64,000 nucleotides of DNA from Moritella viscosa. GTDB taxonomy: Bacteria > Pseudomonadota > Gammaproteobacteria > Enterobacterales > Moritellaceae. Below are positions 28,291 through 37,826 of the stretch, one piece after another. The stretch spans positions 4,599,846 through 4,663,845 of the forward strand of contig LN554852.1 in assembly GCA_000953735.1 (NCBI GenBank). The letters are read 5' to 3'. How positions within the stretch are numbered: the first letter of the stretch is position 1; each line of letters opens with the position of its first letter. Position numbers and translations under genes: made by a program. The notes below the pieces were generated by a model, which was not told where the DNA came from, searched no databases, and saw nothing but the letters and a program-made list of their open reading frames with translations.

Positions 28291-29043
28291 TTATTTAGCC
28301 TGACGTTGACGTACAACTTCAAACAAACAAATACCAGTAGCTACTGATACGTTCAAGCTTGAAACACTACCCGCCATTGGGATGCTAATTAGTTCATCAC
28401 AATGTTCACGCGTTAGACGACGCAGACCTTTCTCTTCCGCACCCATCGCAATAGCTAATGGACCAGTTAACTTAGGCTGGTATAAATCTTGTGTAGCTTC
28501 GCCCGCAGTACCCACAATCCAGATACGACGTTCTTGTAGCTCACGCATAGTACGTGCAAGGTTTGTTACTGCAATCAGTGGCACTGTTTCTGCTGCGCCA
28601 CACGCTACTTTACGCACCACAGATGTCAGTTGTACAGACTTATCTTTAGGCACAATAACAGCATGAACACCGGCCGCATCTGCACTACGTAAACAAGCAC
28701 CTAGGTTGTGCGGATCAGTAACACCATCAAGAATTAGTAATAATGGCTGTTCTTCTTTTTCTTCAATACGGTTTAGTAACGTATCAAGATCAGATTCATT
28801 TAGTTTTTTACCTTCTTTAACGCGCGCTAATACACCGTTATGACGGCCGCCGTCACACTTCTTATCCAGTGTGTTACGGTTAACCAATTGCACTGCAATA
28901 CCAATATCATTTAATTCTGCTATTAATGGTGTTAGACGATCATCTTCACGTCCTTTTAATGCATATACTTCAATGAAGCGCTCTGGTTCATGCTCCAATA
29001 ATGATTTAACTGCATGAATACCGAAAATTAGTTCACTGCTCAT
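28291..29043 (-). CDS. rlmB: 23S rRNA (guanosine-2'-O-)-methyltransferase RlmB
   Basis: SPOUT methyltransferase that methylates G2251 in the peptidyl-transferase P loop. 250 residues: an N-terminal SpoU substrate-binding domain ([28 protein letters not shown]) and a C-terminal trefoil-knot domain with [42 protein letters not shown] and [15 protein letters not shown]. It starts 35 bp after rnr and is cotranscribed with it, as in E. coli. Confidence 0.95.
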   Translation of the reverse strand: MSSELIFGIHAVKSLLEHEPERFIEVYALKGREDDRLTPLIAELNDIGIAVQLVNRNTLDKKCDGGRHNGVLARVKEGKKLNESDLDTLLNRIEEKEEQPLLLILDGVTDPHNLGACLRSADAAGVHAVIVPKDKSVQLTSVVRKVACGAAETVPLIAVTNLARTMRELQERRIWIVGTAGEATQDLYQPKLTGPLAIAMGAEEKGLRRLTREHCDELISIPMAGSVSSLNVSVATGICLFEVVRQRQAK

Positions 29044-29078
29044 TGTATCTCTCTACCTTGTTACTATTATTACCATTA

Positions 29079-31598
29079 CTATTTATTAGCTTTTTGCTTT
29101 GAACGTTCAGCTCTGCCCGGACGTGATTTAGCCTTGGCTTTTACTTTTTTCTTTGCTGGCTTAGTCTTGCCTTTCGGCTTAACGGCATCAACCTGTGATG
29201 TGCCTTTTTCAACAGCATCGCCTGTTTGAGGCTGTAGCTTGGCAGCAACGCGTGCTTTATCAGCCGCACTTACCACTACATCACTATTAGTTTTTAACTT
29301 TAATTTAGTCTTTTTGTTCGGCTTCGCTTTTGCACCTTCAGGTTTACGTTTACCTGAAAATTCTGCGGGTTTACGTTTACTGCGACGACTGTGTGTTACT
29401 GCACCCGCTAGCTCAAGATCAATCTTCTTATCATTCATGTTGATCGCTAAGACTTTCACCTCAACTTGATCACCAATACGATATTCAACACCACTTGATT
29501 CTCCACGTAGCGTTTGACGACTACCATCGAAATTATAGTAATCACCACGTAAACTAGACACGTGTACTAAACCATCGATGTTAAGATTTTTAATACGCAC
29601 AAAGAAACCAAAGCCCGTTACCGCTGCGATCACACCCTCAAATGTATCACCAAGATGATCTTGCATGTATTCACACTTCAAGAAATCTGACACATCACGC
29701 GTTGCATCATCGGCACGACGCTCTGTTAATGAGCAATGCTCTCCGAGTGTCTCAACATCCGATACTTGGTAACAATAACCACCTGTGCTAGTCCAGCGTT
29801 TCGTTAAGGGTTTACCTGCTTTAACTGCCGCTTGATTAGCAATTTCAAACTTGATCGCACGGTGTAAGACTAAATCTGGATAACGACGAATTGGTGATGT
29901 AAAGTGACCATACGCAGTTAATGCTAAACCAAAGTGACCGTTATTTTCTGCTTGATATACAGCCTGTTTCATTGAGCGTAGTAGCATTGTTTGGATAAGT
30001 TCTTTATCCGGACGATCTTGAATTCGGCTAATCAAATCAGCGTAATCTAGCGGGGTTGGTTTCAAACCACCCTTTAGCTCTAGACCCGTCTCACTTAAGA
30101 AACTTCTGAAGTTAACCAGTTTTTCTTCACCCGGTGTATCATGCACACGTAATAATGCCGCAGCTTTATGCTTGCTAACAAAACGTGCCGATGCAACGTT
30201 CGCTAAGATCATGCATTCTTCGATCAGTTTATGCGCATCGTTACGTACTACCGGTACGATCTTATCTATTTTACGATGTTCATTAAATACAAAACGCGTT
30301 TCTAACGTTTCAAATTCAATGGCACCACGTTCAGAACGTGCTTTTTTCAACACTTTATACATGTTATGTAATTCGTGAAGATGTGGTACTACCGCTTCGT
30401 ATTCATCACGAAGTTCAGTATCACCATCAAGAATATTAGCTACTTTGGTATACGTTAAACGCGCATGTGAGTTCATCACAGCTTCGTAAAATTTATAACC
30501 CGATAAACGACCAGCATCAGAAATGGTCATTTCACAAACCATACATAAACGGTCAACATGTGGATTCAGTGAGCATAAACCATTCGATAATACTTCTGGC
30601 AGCATAGGAACTACTTGCTCAGGGAAGTAAACCGAGTTACCACGGCCTTGTGCTTCTAAATCTAAATCTGAATTAGTTTGCACGTACGAACTTACGTCTG
30701 CAATTGCTACCCATAAACGCCAGCCACCGCTTTTTTTACGTTCACAGAATACAGCATCATCGAAATCTCGCGCATCTTCGCCATCAATCGTTAACAACGG
30801 TAGATCACGTAAATCAACACGATTTAGTTTCGCATCTTCAGGGACTTCTGGTGACAATTTTGCCATGTCATCAAGAATATGTTCTGGCCATACATGCGGA
30901 ATATCATGCGTACGGATCGCCACTTGGATTTCCATGCCAGGTGCCATATTTTCACCCAGTATCTCGATCACTTTACCTAACGCAGGCAAGTTATAAGTTG
31001 GACGTTTTACAATTTCAGTCACAACCATTTGACCAGCACGAGCACCGAGACGTTCTTCATCACTAATGCGTATTTCTTGTTTAATACGGCTGTCATCTGG
31101 ACGTACAAAGGCAATACCTTTTTCCAAATAAACACGACCAACAAGTTGCAGTGGTTCAGCATCTAATAAACGCACGAAACGCGCTTCTTTACGGCCTTTA
31201 AACTCTTCTTTTACAGGTTGTGCAAGAATACGGTCGCCATGGAATAACGTCGACATTTGACGGATAGAGATAAATAAATCTTTACCACCATCATCAGGAC
31301 GGAAGAAGCCAAAACCATCGCGGTGACCCAATACCAAACCTTCCAGCAAATCTAAGCGTTCAGGTAGTGCATAAGTTCTGTTACGACAGAAAACCAACTG
31401 CCCATCACGCTCCATCGCACGTAAGCGACGACGTAAAGCTTCTTCGTGTTCTTCGCCTTGTAACGTTAATCCGGCAAATATTTGCTCACGATTAATCGGC
31501 TTATCTAGGCTACGAAGATAATCAAGAATGAATTCTCGACTAGGAATAGGATTATTATATTTTTCCTGCTCACGCGAGTGGAAAGGGTCTTTACTCAT
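29079..31598 (-). CDS. rnr: Ribonuclease R
   Basis: Processive 3'-5' exoribonuclease that degrades structured RNA, important in the cold. 839 residues: an N-terminal winged-helix (about 20-85), two cold-shock/OB domains (about 90-240), the RNB catalytic domain (about 255-590) with LTIDGEDARDFDDAVFCE supplying the metal-binding aspartates and FTSPIRRYPDLVLHR. The S1 domain (about 640-725) has the GVIAAVTGFGFFVRI sheet, and a Lys-rich tail of about 110 residues follows. The long basic tail is usual for RNase R and binds ribosomes or RNA. Confidence 0.96.
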   Translation of the reverse strand: MSKDPFHSREQEKYNNPIPSREFILDYLRSLDKPINREQIFAGLTLQGEEHEEALRRRLRAMERDGQLVFCRNRTYALPERLDLLEGLVLGHRDGFGFFRPDDGGKDLFISIRQMSTLFHGDRILAQPVKEEFKGRKEARFVRLLDAEPLQLVGRVYLEKGIAFVRPDDSRIKQEIRISDEERLGARAGQMVVTEIVKRPTYNLPALGKVIEILGENMAPGMEIQVAIRTHDIPHVWPEHILDDMAKLSPEVPEDAKLNRVDLRDLPLLTIDGEDARDFDDAVFCERKKSGGWRLWVAIADVSSYVQTNSDLDLEAQGRGNSVYFPEQVVPMLPEVLSNGLCSLNPHVDRLCMVCEMTISDAGRLSGYKFYEAVMNSHARLTYTKVANILDGDTELRDEYEAVVPHLHELHNMYKVLKKARSERGAIEFETLETRFVFNEHRKIDKIVPVVRNDAHKLIEECMILANVASARFVSKHKAAALLRVHDTPGEEKLVNFRSFLSETGLELKGGLKPTPLDYADLISRIQDRPDKELIQTMLLRSMKQAVYQAENNGHFGLALTAYGHFTSPIRRYPDLVLHRAIKFEIANQAAVKAGKPLTKRWTSTGGYCYQVSDVETLGEHCSLTERRADDATRDVSDFLKCEYMQDHLGDTFEGVIAAVTGFGFFVRIKNLNIDGLVHVSSLRGDYYNFDGSRQTLRGESSGVEYRIGDQVEVKVLAINMNDKKIDLELAGAVTHSRRSKRKPAEFSGKRKPEGAKAKPNKKTKLKLKTNSDVVVSAADKARVAAKLQPQTGDAVEKGTSQVDAVKPKGKTKPAKKKVKAKAKSRPGRAERSKQKANK

Positions 31599-31781
31599 AG
31601 AAGGTCCAAATTGGAGGAAATAACGGTCAGATTATATACCCAAACTACGTCAGGATACAGTTTTGTACCATAAGTAAGTCGGTATACGAGAAGGATAGTG
31701 CCAAATGAACGCAGGATCGAATCTAATCTAACTCTAATTGACTATTCAGTTAGCTTCAATGAGGTACTTAATTCGTCATGC

Positions 31782-32579
31782 TTACTGATATTTAGCGGCA
31801 TTCTTTGCTGCTGTAACCACACGTTCAGGCATTAAGTTTTCTAATTGTGCTAATAACTGGGTTAATTTTTTGTGCATCTTAACATCAGCCGTCACAGTAT
31901 TATATAAATAACTGTAAGCCATTTGATAATCATAAGGACTACCGTAACCTTGAATTAATAACTCGGCCCATTGTATTTTCGCCGGTAAAAAACCTAATTT
32001 AGCAGATTGTTCAAATAACGGTACAGCACGCTCGATATCTTGCTGCACAAATTTCCCTTGTACATAGTAACGCCCCAGTTGTTCTAATGCTCGAGGTTGA
32101 CCCTGTCTTGCTGCTGCACGCATATAATAAATACCAAGTTCGGCATTTTTATCAACACACACACCCCAGGCTAACATGTCACCCCATAGAAATTGATAAG
32201 TAGGTAGCCTTACTAATTCAGCACGCGCTTTAATATCAGCAACGAGTTGGCACTCATCTGCACGTACCCTTTTAAGGTGGGTATTTTCTGCAATTAATTG
32301 ATTGAGTTCATCATCACTATATAGCTCTATCGCACTGGGATATTCGCTGAATGCAGATGCTGTTTTACCTGCTTTCTCCGCTGCAACAGCACGTTCTCCA
32401 CTGTCGGTAATACGTTGCTCTTTTTCACCAACTGGTTTGCTAAACACGACAGTCTTGACACTTTCTTCTGCAAAGACTGGCATTACAACGGCCAAAGACA
32501 CACTCGTCGCCATGACTAATAATGCAGCTTTCACATAATGACAAATTGTCGTTAACCTAGCTGTCGGTGTTATAAACAT
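31782..32579 (-). CDS. motX: MotX, component of the sodium-driven polar flagellar motor
   Basis: 265-residue exported protein with a signal peptide (hydrophobic segment ending VVMPVFAEES). In Vibrio MotX joins MotY to form the T ring that anchors PomA/PomB stators. Two or three Sel1-like repeats are visible (DMLAWGVCVDKNAELGIYYMRAAARQG; ALEQLGRYYVQGKFVQQDIERAVPLFEQSAKLG, in parts). A conserved N-segment reads YSDDELNQLIAENTHLKRVRADECQLV. ATG start at the second Met, with TAGGTTGAT before it. Single gene. Confidence 0.88.
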   Translation of the reverse strand: MFITPTARLTTICHYVKAALLVMATSVSLAVVMPVFAEESVKTVVFSKPVGEKEQRITDSGERAVAAEKAGKTASAFSEYPSAIELYSDDELNQLIAENTHLKRVRADECQLVADIKARAELVRLPTYQFLWGDMLAWGVCVDKNAELGIYYMRAAARQGQPRALEQLGRYYVQGKFVQQDIERAVPLFEQSAKLGFLPAKIQWAELLIQGYGSPYDYQMAYSYLYNTVTADVKMHKKLTQLLAQLENLMPERVVTAAKNAAKYQ

Positions 32580-32657
32580 ATCAATCAACCTAAAAAATTT
32601 GCGCGATAATAACTACTGTAGTAACAGTTATATCGACCGATGTGTCGCTTTCTTAAA

Positions 32658-32690
32658 TAAAAAAACCCAAGTTAAAAATAACTTGGGTTT
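32658..32690 (-). terminator. Terminator after mdh
   Basis: AAACCCAAGTTA/TAACTTGGGTTT stem with seven T on the minus strand, 42 bp past the mdh stop. Confidence 0.9.
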
Positions 32691-32731
32691 CAATTGTCAT
32701 CATCTTTAACCTAACAGGCTAAATGTAATGA

Positions 32732-33670
32732 TTAACCAGCAACGAATTCTTCACCTAATGTGATGTTCGCTTTTAGTTCTTCTAGCATTGCATCGCGTGC
32801 GTTCGTTTCAAATTCGCTTAAGTCACCGTATGCTAATACTTCTTCAACGCCGTTCTTACCTAGTAGTACAGGTTGTGCGAAGAACGTTGCGTGCTCAGAG
32901 CCACCGTCAACATAAGTACATTCAACGATACCTTCTTCACCTTGTAGTGCGCGAACAAGAGAAAGACCGAAACGTGCTGCTGCTTGACCCATAGAAAGTG
33001 TCGCAGAACCGCCACCCGCTTTAGCTTCAACAACTTCAGTACCAGCATTTTGAATACGTGGTGTTAGCGTCGCAATTTCTTCTGCTGTAAATTCAACACC
33101 TTTAACTTGAGAAAGTAACGGAAGAATAGTGACACCTGAATGACCACCGATAACCGGCACTTCAACGTCAGAAAGTGAAATGCCTTTAAGCTCACTTACA
33201 AAAGTTTCAGAACGGATAACATCCAGCGTCGTAATACCGAATAGTTTACGCTTATCGTAAACACCCGCTTGCTTAAGTACTTCAGCAGCGATTGGCACAG
33301 TAGTGTTAACAGGATTAGTAATAATACCGATACATGCATTTGGACATACTTCAGCACATTTAGCGGCTAAGTTTTTGATAATGCCAGCATTGATATTAAA
33401 TAAATCTGAACGGTCCATGCCTGGCTTACGAGCAACACCCGCAGAGATAAGTACAACGTCAGCACCAACAAGTGCATCTGTAGGATCTGTACCAGCAAAA
33501 CCAGCAATAGTAACGTCTGTAGGGATATGGCTTAAATCAACAGCAACACCTGGAGTTACTGGTGCGATATCATATAGTGATAAATCAGAACCAGCAGGTA
33601 GTTGAGTTTTCAAAAGTAGGGCTAAAGCTTGACCGATACCACCAGCAGCACCTAATACAGCAACTTTCAT
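32732..33670 (-). CDS. mdh: Malate dehydrogenase
   Basis: NAD-dependent TCA-cycle enzyme, 312 residues from the chosen ATG (SD GGAGA 6 bp upstream; four codons of extra frame precede it). Rossmann loop [14 protein letters not shown], substrate Arg in [18 protein letters not shown] and the catalytic His in [14 protein letters not shown]. Matches the gammaproteobacterial (E. coli-type) enzyme. Confidence 0.96.
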   Translation of the reverse strand: MKVAVLGAAGGIGQALALLLKTQLPAGSDLSLYDIAPVTPGVAVDLSHIPTDVTIAGFAGTDPTDALVGADVVLISAGVARKPGMDRSDLFNINAGIIKNLAAKCAEVCPNACIGIITNPVNTTVPIAAEVLKQAGVYDKRKLFGITTLDVIRSETFVSELKGISLSDVEVPVIGGHSGVTILPLLSQVKGVEFTAEEIATLTPRIQNAGTEVVEAKAGGGSATLSMGQAAARFGLSLVRALQGEEGIVECTYVDGGSEHATFFAQPVLLGKNGVEEVLAYGDLSEFETNARDAMLEELKANITLGEEFVAG

Positions 33671-33868
33671 AGACGTCTCCATTATCTTAATTGTTTATGT
33701 AGAATACAATATTCACACATTCCTTTAATCACTGCTACCTTACTGCAACATTGACTAAAAAACAATTAACAACACGAATATGCACGGTAAATAAATGAAT
33801 TACGTATGGGTTTTAAGAGTTTCGCTTTCTATCTATTAGCGATTCACTTTCAGGTGAAATAATACAAT

Positions 33869-33910
33869 TTGCTCACTGATATCGGTATCAATAACAATAT
33901 CAGTAAGCAA
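33869..33910 (-). terminator. Possible terminator after artM
   Basis: TTGCT(C)ACTGATAT...ATATCAGT(A)AGCAA forms a 13-bp stem just past the artM stop (33923). No strong T-run follows, so function is uncertain. Confidence 0.4.
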
Positions 33911-33922
33911 CTAATGCAGAAA

Positions 33923-34588
33923 TTAAGATTGGAACGCGAGGGCTTTTTTCTCTAGCTGTTTAAAGATTAATACCAAGATACCATTCATGCCTAAGTAGAT
34001 AATACCCGCTGCAGAAAAGGCCATTAATGCATCATAGGTTTGACCATTGATTTGATTGGCATAACCCATCACATCCATAATCGTGATCGAGCTGGCTAAT
34101 GATGTACCTTTGAGTACCAAAATTACTTCATTAGAATAAGACGGTAATACCCGGCGTATCGCATGTGGCACGATAACAGCTAGTGTCTGCCAGCGGTTCA
34201 TGCCGAGGGCTTTACATGCATCCCATTCACCACGTGGTACCGATTCAATCGCACCTTTAAAGAGTAACGATGAATACGCCGCCGTATTAAACGATAACGC
34301 AATAATCGCGCAAATTTTAGCCTGACGCAGGTAATCCCATAAGAAGCTGTCTTTGATCCACTCAAACTGTGATGGACCACTGTATACCAAAAAGATTTGA
34401 ATCAATAACGGGGTACCGGTAAAGACCAAAATAATAGTCCGTGATAATAAGTTTAATCCAGGGATCTTATTGATCATCGCCAGCGTTAACAACGCCGCTA
34501 TCATAGACCCAAACAATAAGCTGAAAAAAGTAATTTCAAGGGTGGTGCTCAAACCATTAAATAATAACCAGAAGTGATCTAACGTCAT
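33923..34588 (-). CDS. artM: Arginine-type ABC transporter permease ArtM
   Basis: 221-residue inner-membrane permease of the polar amino acid (HAAT) family, with about five membrane spans. The EAA loop is in WDACKALGMNRWQTLAVIVPHAIRRVLP (E-replaced, G and P kept). Overlaps the end of artQ by 4 bp, indicating translational coupling. Substrate arginine/basic amino acid is inferred from the neighbouring argR and from similarity to ArtM. Confidence 0.88.
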   Translation of the reverse strand: MTLDHFWLLFNGLSTTLEITFFSLLFGSMIAALLTLAMINKIPGLNLLSRTIILVFTGTPLLIQIFLVYSGPSQFEWIKDSFLWDYLRQAKICAIIALSFNTAAYSSLLFKGAIESVPRGEWDACKALGMNRWQTLAVIVPHAIRRVLPSYSNEVILVLKGTSLASSITIMDVMGYANQINGQTYDALMAFSAAGIIYLGMNGILVLIFKQLEKKALAFQS

Positions 34589-35259
34589 TTTGCTACTCCG
34601 GCATCAAAACGATTAATGTAATTATCAAAGTGCTTTAACAACCATTGACTAATCAAAGTTATAATCAGATAAATCGCTGCTGCCGCGACCAAAAAGGTGA
34701 AGGGCTTATAGGTACTACCTGATAACAAATCAGCTTGTTTCATTAAGTCCGTCACACCAATTAAGGAGACTAACGCAGTATCTTTTAGCAGTACCATCCA
34801 CTGATTGCCTAAACCCGGTAATGCTAAACGCCATGCTTGCGGTAAGGTAATACGCAGAAAACAACGCATAGGCCCCATGCCAAGCGCTTGTGCTGCTTGT
34901 TGTTGACCTTTCGGCACCGATTGAATAGCCGCACGTAATGTTTGTGATGCATAAGACGCAAAAATTAACGACAATGCCACTACACCACTCCAAAACGGAC
35001 TAATGTCATAGTATTCATCGGTTAATCGAAATAGGATGTGCGTACCACCAAAGAAAATGAAAAATACAATCAATATCTCAGGTAAACCACGTAATACAGT
35101 AACAAATAAGCTAACCGGCTTGGCAATCAGTGGGTTCTTTTGCATTTCAGCAACACAGAATAAAATAGCAAGAACCAAGCCAACCAATAATGATGTTAGC
35201 GCGAGGCCAAGGGTGATTTTTGTTGCATCCAATAATAATTGAAGCTGCAAAAGATCCAT
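34585..35259 (-). CDS. artQ: Arginine-type ABC transporter permease ArtQ
   Basis: 224-residue partner permease. Membrane spans near residues 13-35, 50-72, 88-108 and 185-207. EAA-like loop QAAQALGMGPMRCFLRITLPQAWRLALP. Together with ArtM it forms the channel of the PIQM transporter. Confidence 0.88.
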   Translation of the reverse strand: MDLLQLQLLLDATKITLGLALTSLLVGLVLAILFCVAEMQKNPLIAKPVSLFVTVLRGLPEILIVFFIFFGGTHILFRLTDEYYDISPFWSGVVALSLIFASYASQTLRAAIQSVPKGQQQAAQALGMGPMRCFLRITLPQAWRLALPGLGNQWMVLLKDTALVSLIGVTDLMKQADLLSGSTYKPFTFLVAAAAIYLIITLISQWLLKHFDNYINRFDAGVAK

Positions 35260-35280
35260 AAAAACTCCGGACGTAAAAAC

Positions 35281-35306
35281 AAAAAGTGCCCCTAGAAGGC
35301 ACTTTA
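35281..35306 (-). terminator. Intercistronic hairpin between artI and artQ
   Basis: On the minus strand AAAGTGCC-TTCTAGGG-GGCACTTTTTGTTTTT forms a stem followed by T-rich sequence, between the binding-protein gene and the permeases. It probably acts as a partial terminator or 3' stabiliser, giving more binding protein than permease. Confidence 0.65.
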
Positions 35307-35391
35307 AAATGAATTATCTCGTTATTACAATAACTTGGCTATCCCCTGATGTTGCAATGCAACTCAGGCCGAGATTAAACACTGCTATCAG

Positions 35392-36135
35392 TTATTTAGC
35401 AAAGTATTTTGCGTAAATCTTATCGTAAGTACCGTTCGCTTTAATCGTTTGTAAACCTTTGTTCAATTTAGCTAATAATTCAGTATTACCTTTACGCACT
35501 GCGATAGCAAAACCAGCACCAAAGTATTTCGCATCAGTGACGGCTTTACCCACAGTTTCGTAGTTACCACCACTGTGCTTAGTTAACCAATCGTGCGCTA
35601 CTGCAGAGTCTGAAAATACACCATTTATACGACCATTTTTAAGGTCTAAAAATGCTTTTTGGTATGATGGGAAGTTAAGTAATAATACTTTTTCATCTGC
35701 ATAAGTATCTGTCATGTAAGCTTGGTGTGATGTACCATTTTGTACACCTACTGCTTTACCTGCTAAATCAGCAACCACATTGTATTTACCTTTTTCAGCC
35801 ACAAGTACCGCTGAGTTTTCATAATAAATATCAGAAAAATCAACTTGTTTTTGACGTGCTGGCGTTACGTCCATTGCTGCAATTGCAGCATCATAACGGC
35901 GGAACTTTAGGCTTGGGATCAAACTATCAAATGACTGGTTAGCAAAACTACACTCAGCTTTTAATTCAGTACAAACTGCGCGGGCGATATCAATATCAAA
36001 ACCTTGGAATTCGTTATTTTCATCCATCATCTCAAACGGAGGATATGTCGCTTCAGTGACAAATTTTATTTGTTCTGCCGCTGTTACTTGCGCCGCTGCT
36101 GAAGTTAGAATTAATGCTGTGAGTAATTTTTTCAT
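35392..36135 (-). CDS. artI: Arginine-type ABC transporter periplasmic binding protein
   Basis: 247-residue solute-binding protein (SBP_bac_3). Signal peptide KKLLTALILTSAAAQVTA, cut before AEQIKF. Mature landmarks: ATYPPFEMMDENNEFQGFDIDIARA (in parts), AAIAAMDVTPARQKQVDFSD and GTYDKIYAKYF. These are typical of Arg/Lys/Orn binding proteins; TPARQ is the loop with the ligand-carboxylate Arg. ATG start chosen three codons inside the longest frame. Confidence 0.9.
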   Translation of the reverse strand: MKKLLTALILTSAAAQVTAAEQIKFVTEATYPPFEMMDENNEFQGFDIDIARAVCTELKAECSFANQSFDSLIPSLKFRRYDAAIAAMDVTPARQKQVDFSDIYYENSAVLVAEKGKYNVVADLAGKAVGVQNGTSHQAYMTDTYADEKVLLLNFPSYQKAFLDLKNGRINGVFSDSAVAHDWLTKHSGGNYETVGKAVTDAKYFGAGFAIAVRKGNTELLAKLNKGLQTIKANGTYDKIYAKYFAK

Positions 36136-36167
36136 TTGGATCAACCTATTCCTAATATTTAAATAAT

Positions 36168-36908
36168 CTAATGTTTTAAGTAATTTGTAAACTGTGGCGT
36201 TTGTGGTTGCTGGAAGTGCTCAGCACCACCAAATTCAACAATTCCACCGTTTTCAAGATAACAAACCTGACTAGCGACTTTACGCGCGAAGTCCACTTCG
36301 TGCGTAACAACAACCTGCGTAATACCTGTGATAGCTAATGATTTAATGATTTCAGCCACTTGATTAGTGACCTCTGGATCTAACGCCGCTGTCGGTTCAT
36401 CAAATAACAATACTTCTGGTTTCATCATTAAAGCACGTGCAATCGCGACACGTTGCTGTTGACCACCTGATAAGGCTAATGGAAATACATCGGCTTTATC
36501 AGTTAATTGTAATTGCTCAAGGATCTTCATGGCCTCTTCACGAGCGTGTTGTTTTGTTTGCTTTAAAATCTTAACGGGTGCTTCAATTAAGTTATCCATC
36601 ACAGACATATGCGGCCATAGGTTGTATTGTTGAAATACCATACCTACTTTCTGTCTTAGCATCTGGCTACGCTTAGCTAATTTCTTATCACTCAGTGTGG
36701 CAGAAAAATCAAATTTTTCACCGGCAATACTGATAGAACCATTATCTGGCGTATCAAGTAAATTAAGCACACGCAACAGTGAGCTCTTACCAGCACCACT
36801 TGGACCAAGCAGCACTAAAGTTTCGCCTTTTGCACATTTAAGGTCGATGTTTTGTAATACATCAAGTTGACCCCAAGATTTACAGATGTTTTTTAGTTCG
36901 ATGCTCAT
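36168..36908 (-). CDS. artP: Arginine-type ABC transporter ATP-binding protein ArtP
   Basis: 246-residue ATPase: Walker [19 protein letters not shown]-loop [14 protein letters not shown], signature [15 protein letters not shown], Walker [15 protein letters not shown] and the H-loop VTHEVDFA. I start at MSIELKN, the family's usual start; the 22 preceding codons of open frame are hydrophobic and unlikely. First gene of artP-I-Q-M, divergent from argR. Confidence 0.9.
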   Translation of the reverse strand: MSIELKNICKSWGQLDVLQNIDLKCAKGETLVLLGPSGAGKSSLLRVLNLLDTPDNGSISIAGEKFDFSATLSDKKLAKRSQMLRQKVGMVFQQYNLWPHMSVMDNLIEAPVKILKQTKQHAREEAMKILEQLQLTDKADVFPLALSGGQQQRVAIARALMMKPEVLLFDEPTAALDPEVTNQVAEIIKSLAITGITQVVVTHEVDFARKVASQVCYLENGGIVEFGGAEHFQQPQTPQFTNYLKH

Positions 36909-37058
36909 AATGGTAACTGAATATAATTTCACTAGATATAAGTATAGTAACCGAACAAACCTCAATATCAACATAAATACTCACTTTAATTCGGTTTTTA
37001 TGCACAGGTGCCACATTAACCAAATAAACTAGATAAAATCTATCCTGCTGGTATCATA

Positions 37059-37072
37059 TGCATAATTATTCA
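37059..37072. promoter_or_regulatory. ARG-box-like operator between artP and argR
   Basis: TGCATAATTATTCA differs from the palindromic ARG box half-pair (TGAATAATTATTCA) at one base. It lies 150 bp upstream of artP and 160 bp upstream of argR, a sensible place for ArgR-arginine repression of both. I found no second good box at the usual 21-bp spacing. Confidence 0.55.
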
Positions 37073-37231
37073 GTTCATCGCTAACCTAATCCATTTATTC
37101 ATTGTATTAATGACTTAGTAGCAAACTTTATAAATGAACTATAAAATTAATGACAGTATCATAATAAAACCACATTAATTTTAAGATTAGCAACTTGAAT
37201 TATAGATGAATCAACTGACATGGTAACAAGT

Positions 37232-37693
37232 ATGAGTGAAAAACAAGATCAGTTAGTAAAAGCATTTAAAGGATTATTAAAAGAAGAGCACCTGGGTTCA
37301 CAAGGTGACATCGTTGATGCGCTTAAAGATCAAGGTTTTGACAGCGTTAACCAATCGAAAGTATCAAGAATGCTCAGTAAGTTTGGCGCAGTACGCACAC
37401 GCAATGCCAAGGATGAAATGGTTTATTGCCTCCCTGCGGAGTTAGGTGTGCCAACGATTAGCAGCCAGTTAAAAAGCTTAGTATTAGATATTTCCCATAA
37501 TGAATGTCTTATTGTGATCCAAACAAGCCCAGGCTCGGCACAATTGATCGCTCGTTTATTAGATTCATTAGGGCGTACTGAAGGAATTTTGGGGACGATA
37601 GCAGGCGATGACACTATTTTCATAACCCCGACTAGCACCACTATTATTGCAGAAGTAGATAGTGCAGTAAAAGAGTTGTTTGAGTATCTGTAA
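37232..37693 (+). CDS. argR: Arginine repressor ArgR
   Basis: Hexameric arginine-dependent repressor, 153 residues. N-terminal winged helix: [36 protein letters not shown]-terminal arginine-binding core: HTSPG-like [18 protein letters not shown] and [12 protein letters not shown], with the Asp pair contacting arginine. The alternative ATG at 37220 adds four residues. In many gammaproteobacteria argR is next to mdh; here the art operon sits between them. Confidence 0.95.
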   Translation: MSEKQDQLVKAFKGLLKEEHLGSQGDIVDALKDQGFDSVNQSKVSRMLSKFGAVRTRNAKDEMVYCLPAELGVPTISSQLKSLVLDISHNECLIVIQTSPGSAQLIARLLDSLGRTEGILGTIAGDDTIFITPTSTTIIAEVDSAVKELFEYL

Positions 37694-37746
37694 TAAGCAT
37701 ATTAATGTTTGGCGCAGCGACGATTCGCACGCCAAACATTACTTTC

Positions 37747-37826
37747 GTTAATCAGTTAATCAGTTAATCAGTTAATCAGTTAATCAGTTAATCAGTTAAT
37801 CAGTTAATCAGTTAATCAGTTAATCA
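37747..37826. repeat. Ten tandem copies of GTTAATCA spanning the fbpC stop codon
   Basis: Exact 8-bp unit repeated ten times (80 bp). On the minus strand the unit is TGATTAAC. The fbpC stop TAA and its last Asp codon are inside the copy nearest the gene. Slippage by whole units would not change the protein, because the first unit already contains the stop. Confidence 0.97.

Noticed and set aside
37747..37826. CRISPR array
   Set aside because: The 8-bp units are contiguous without spacers.
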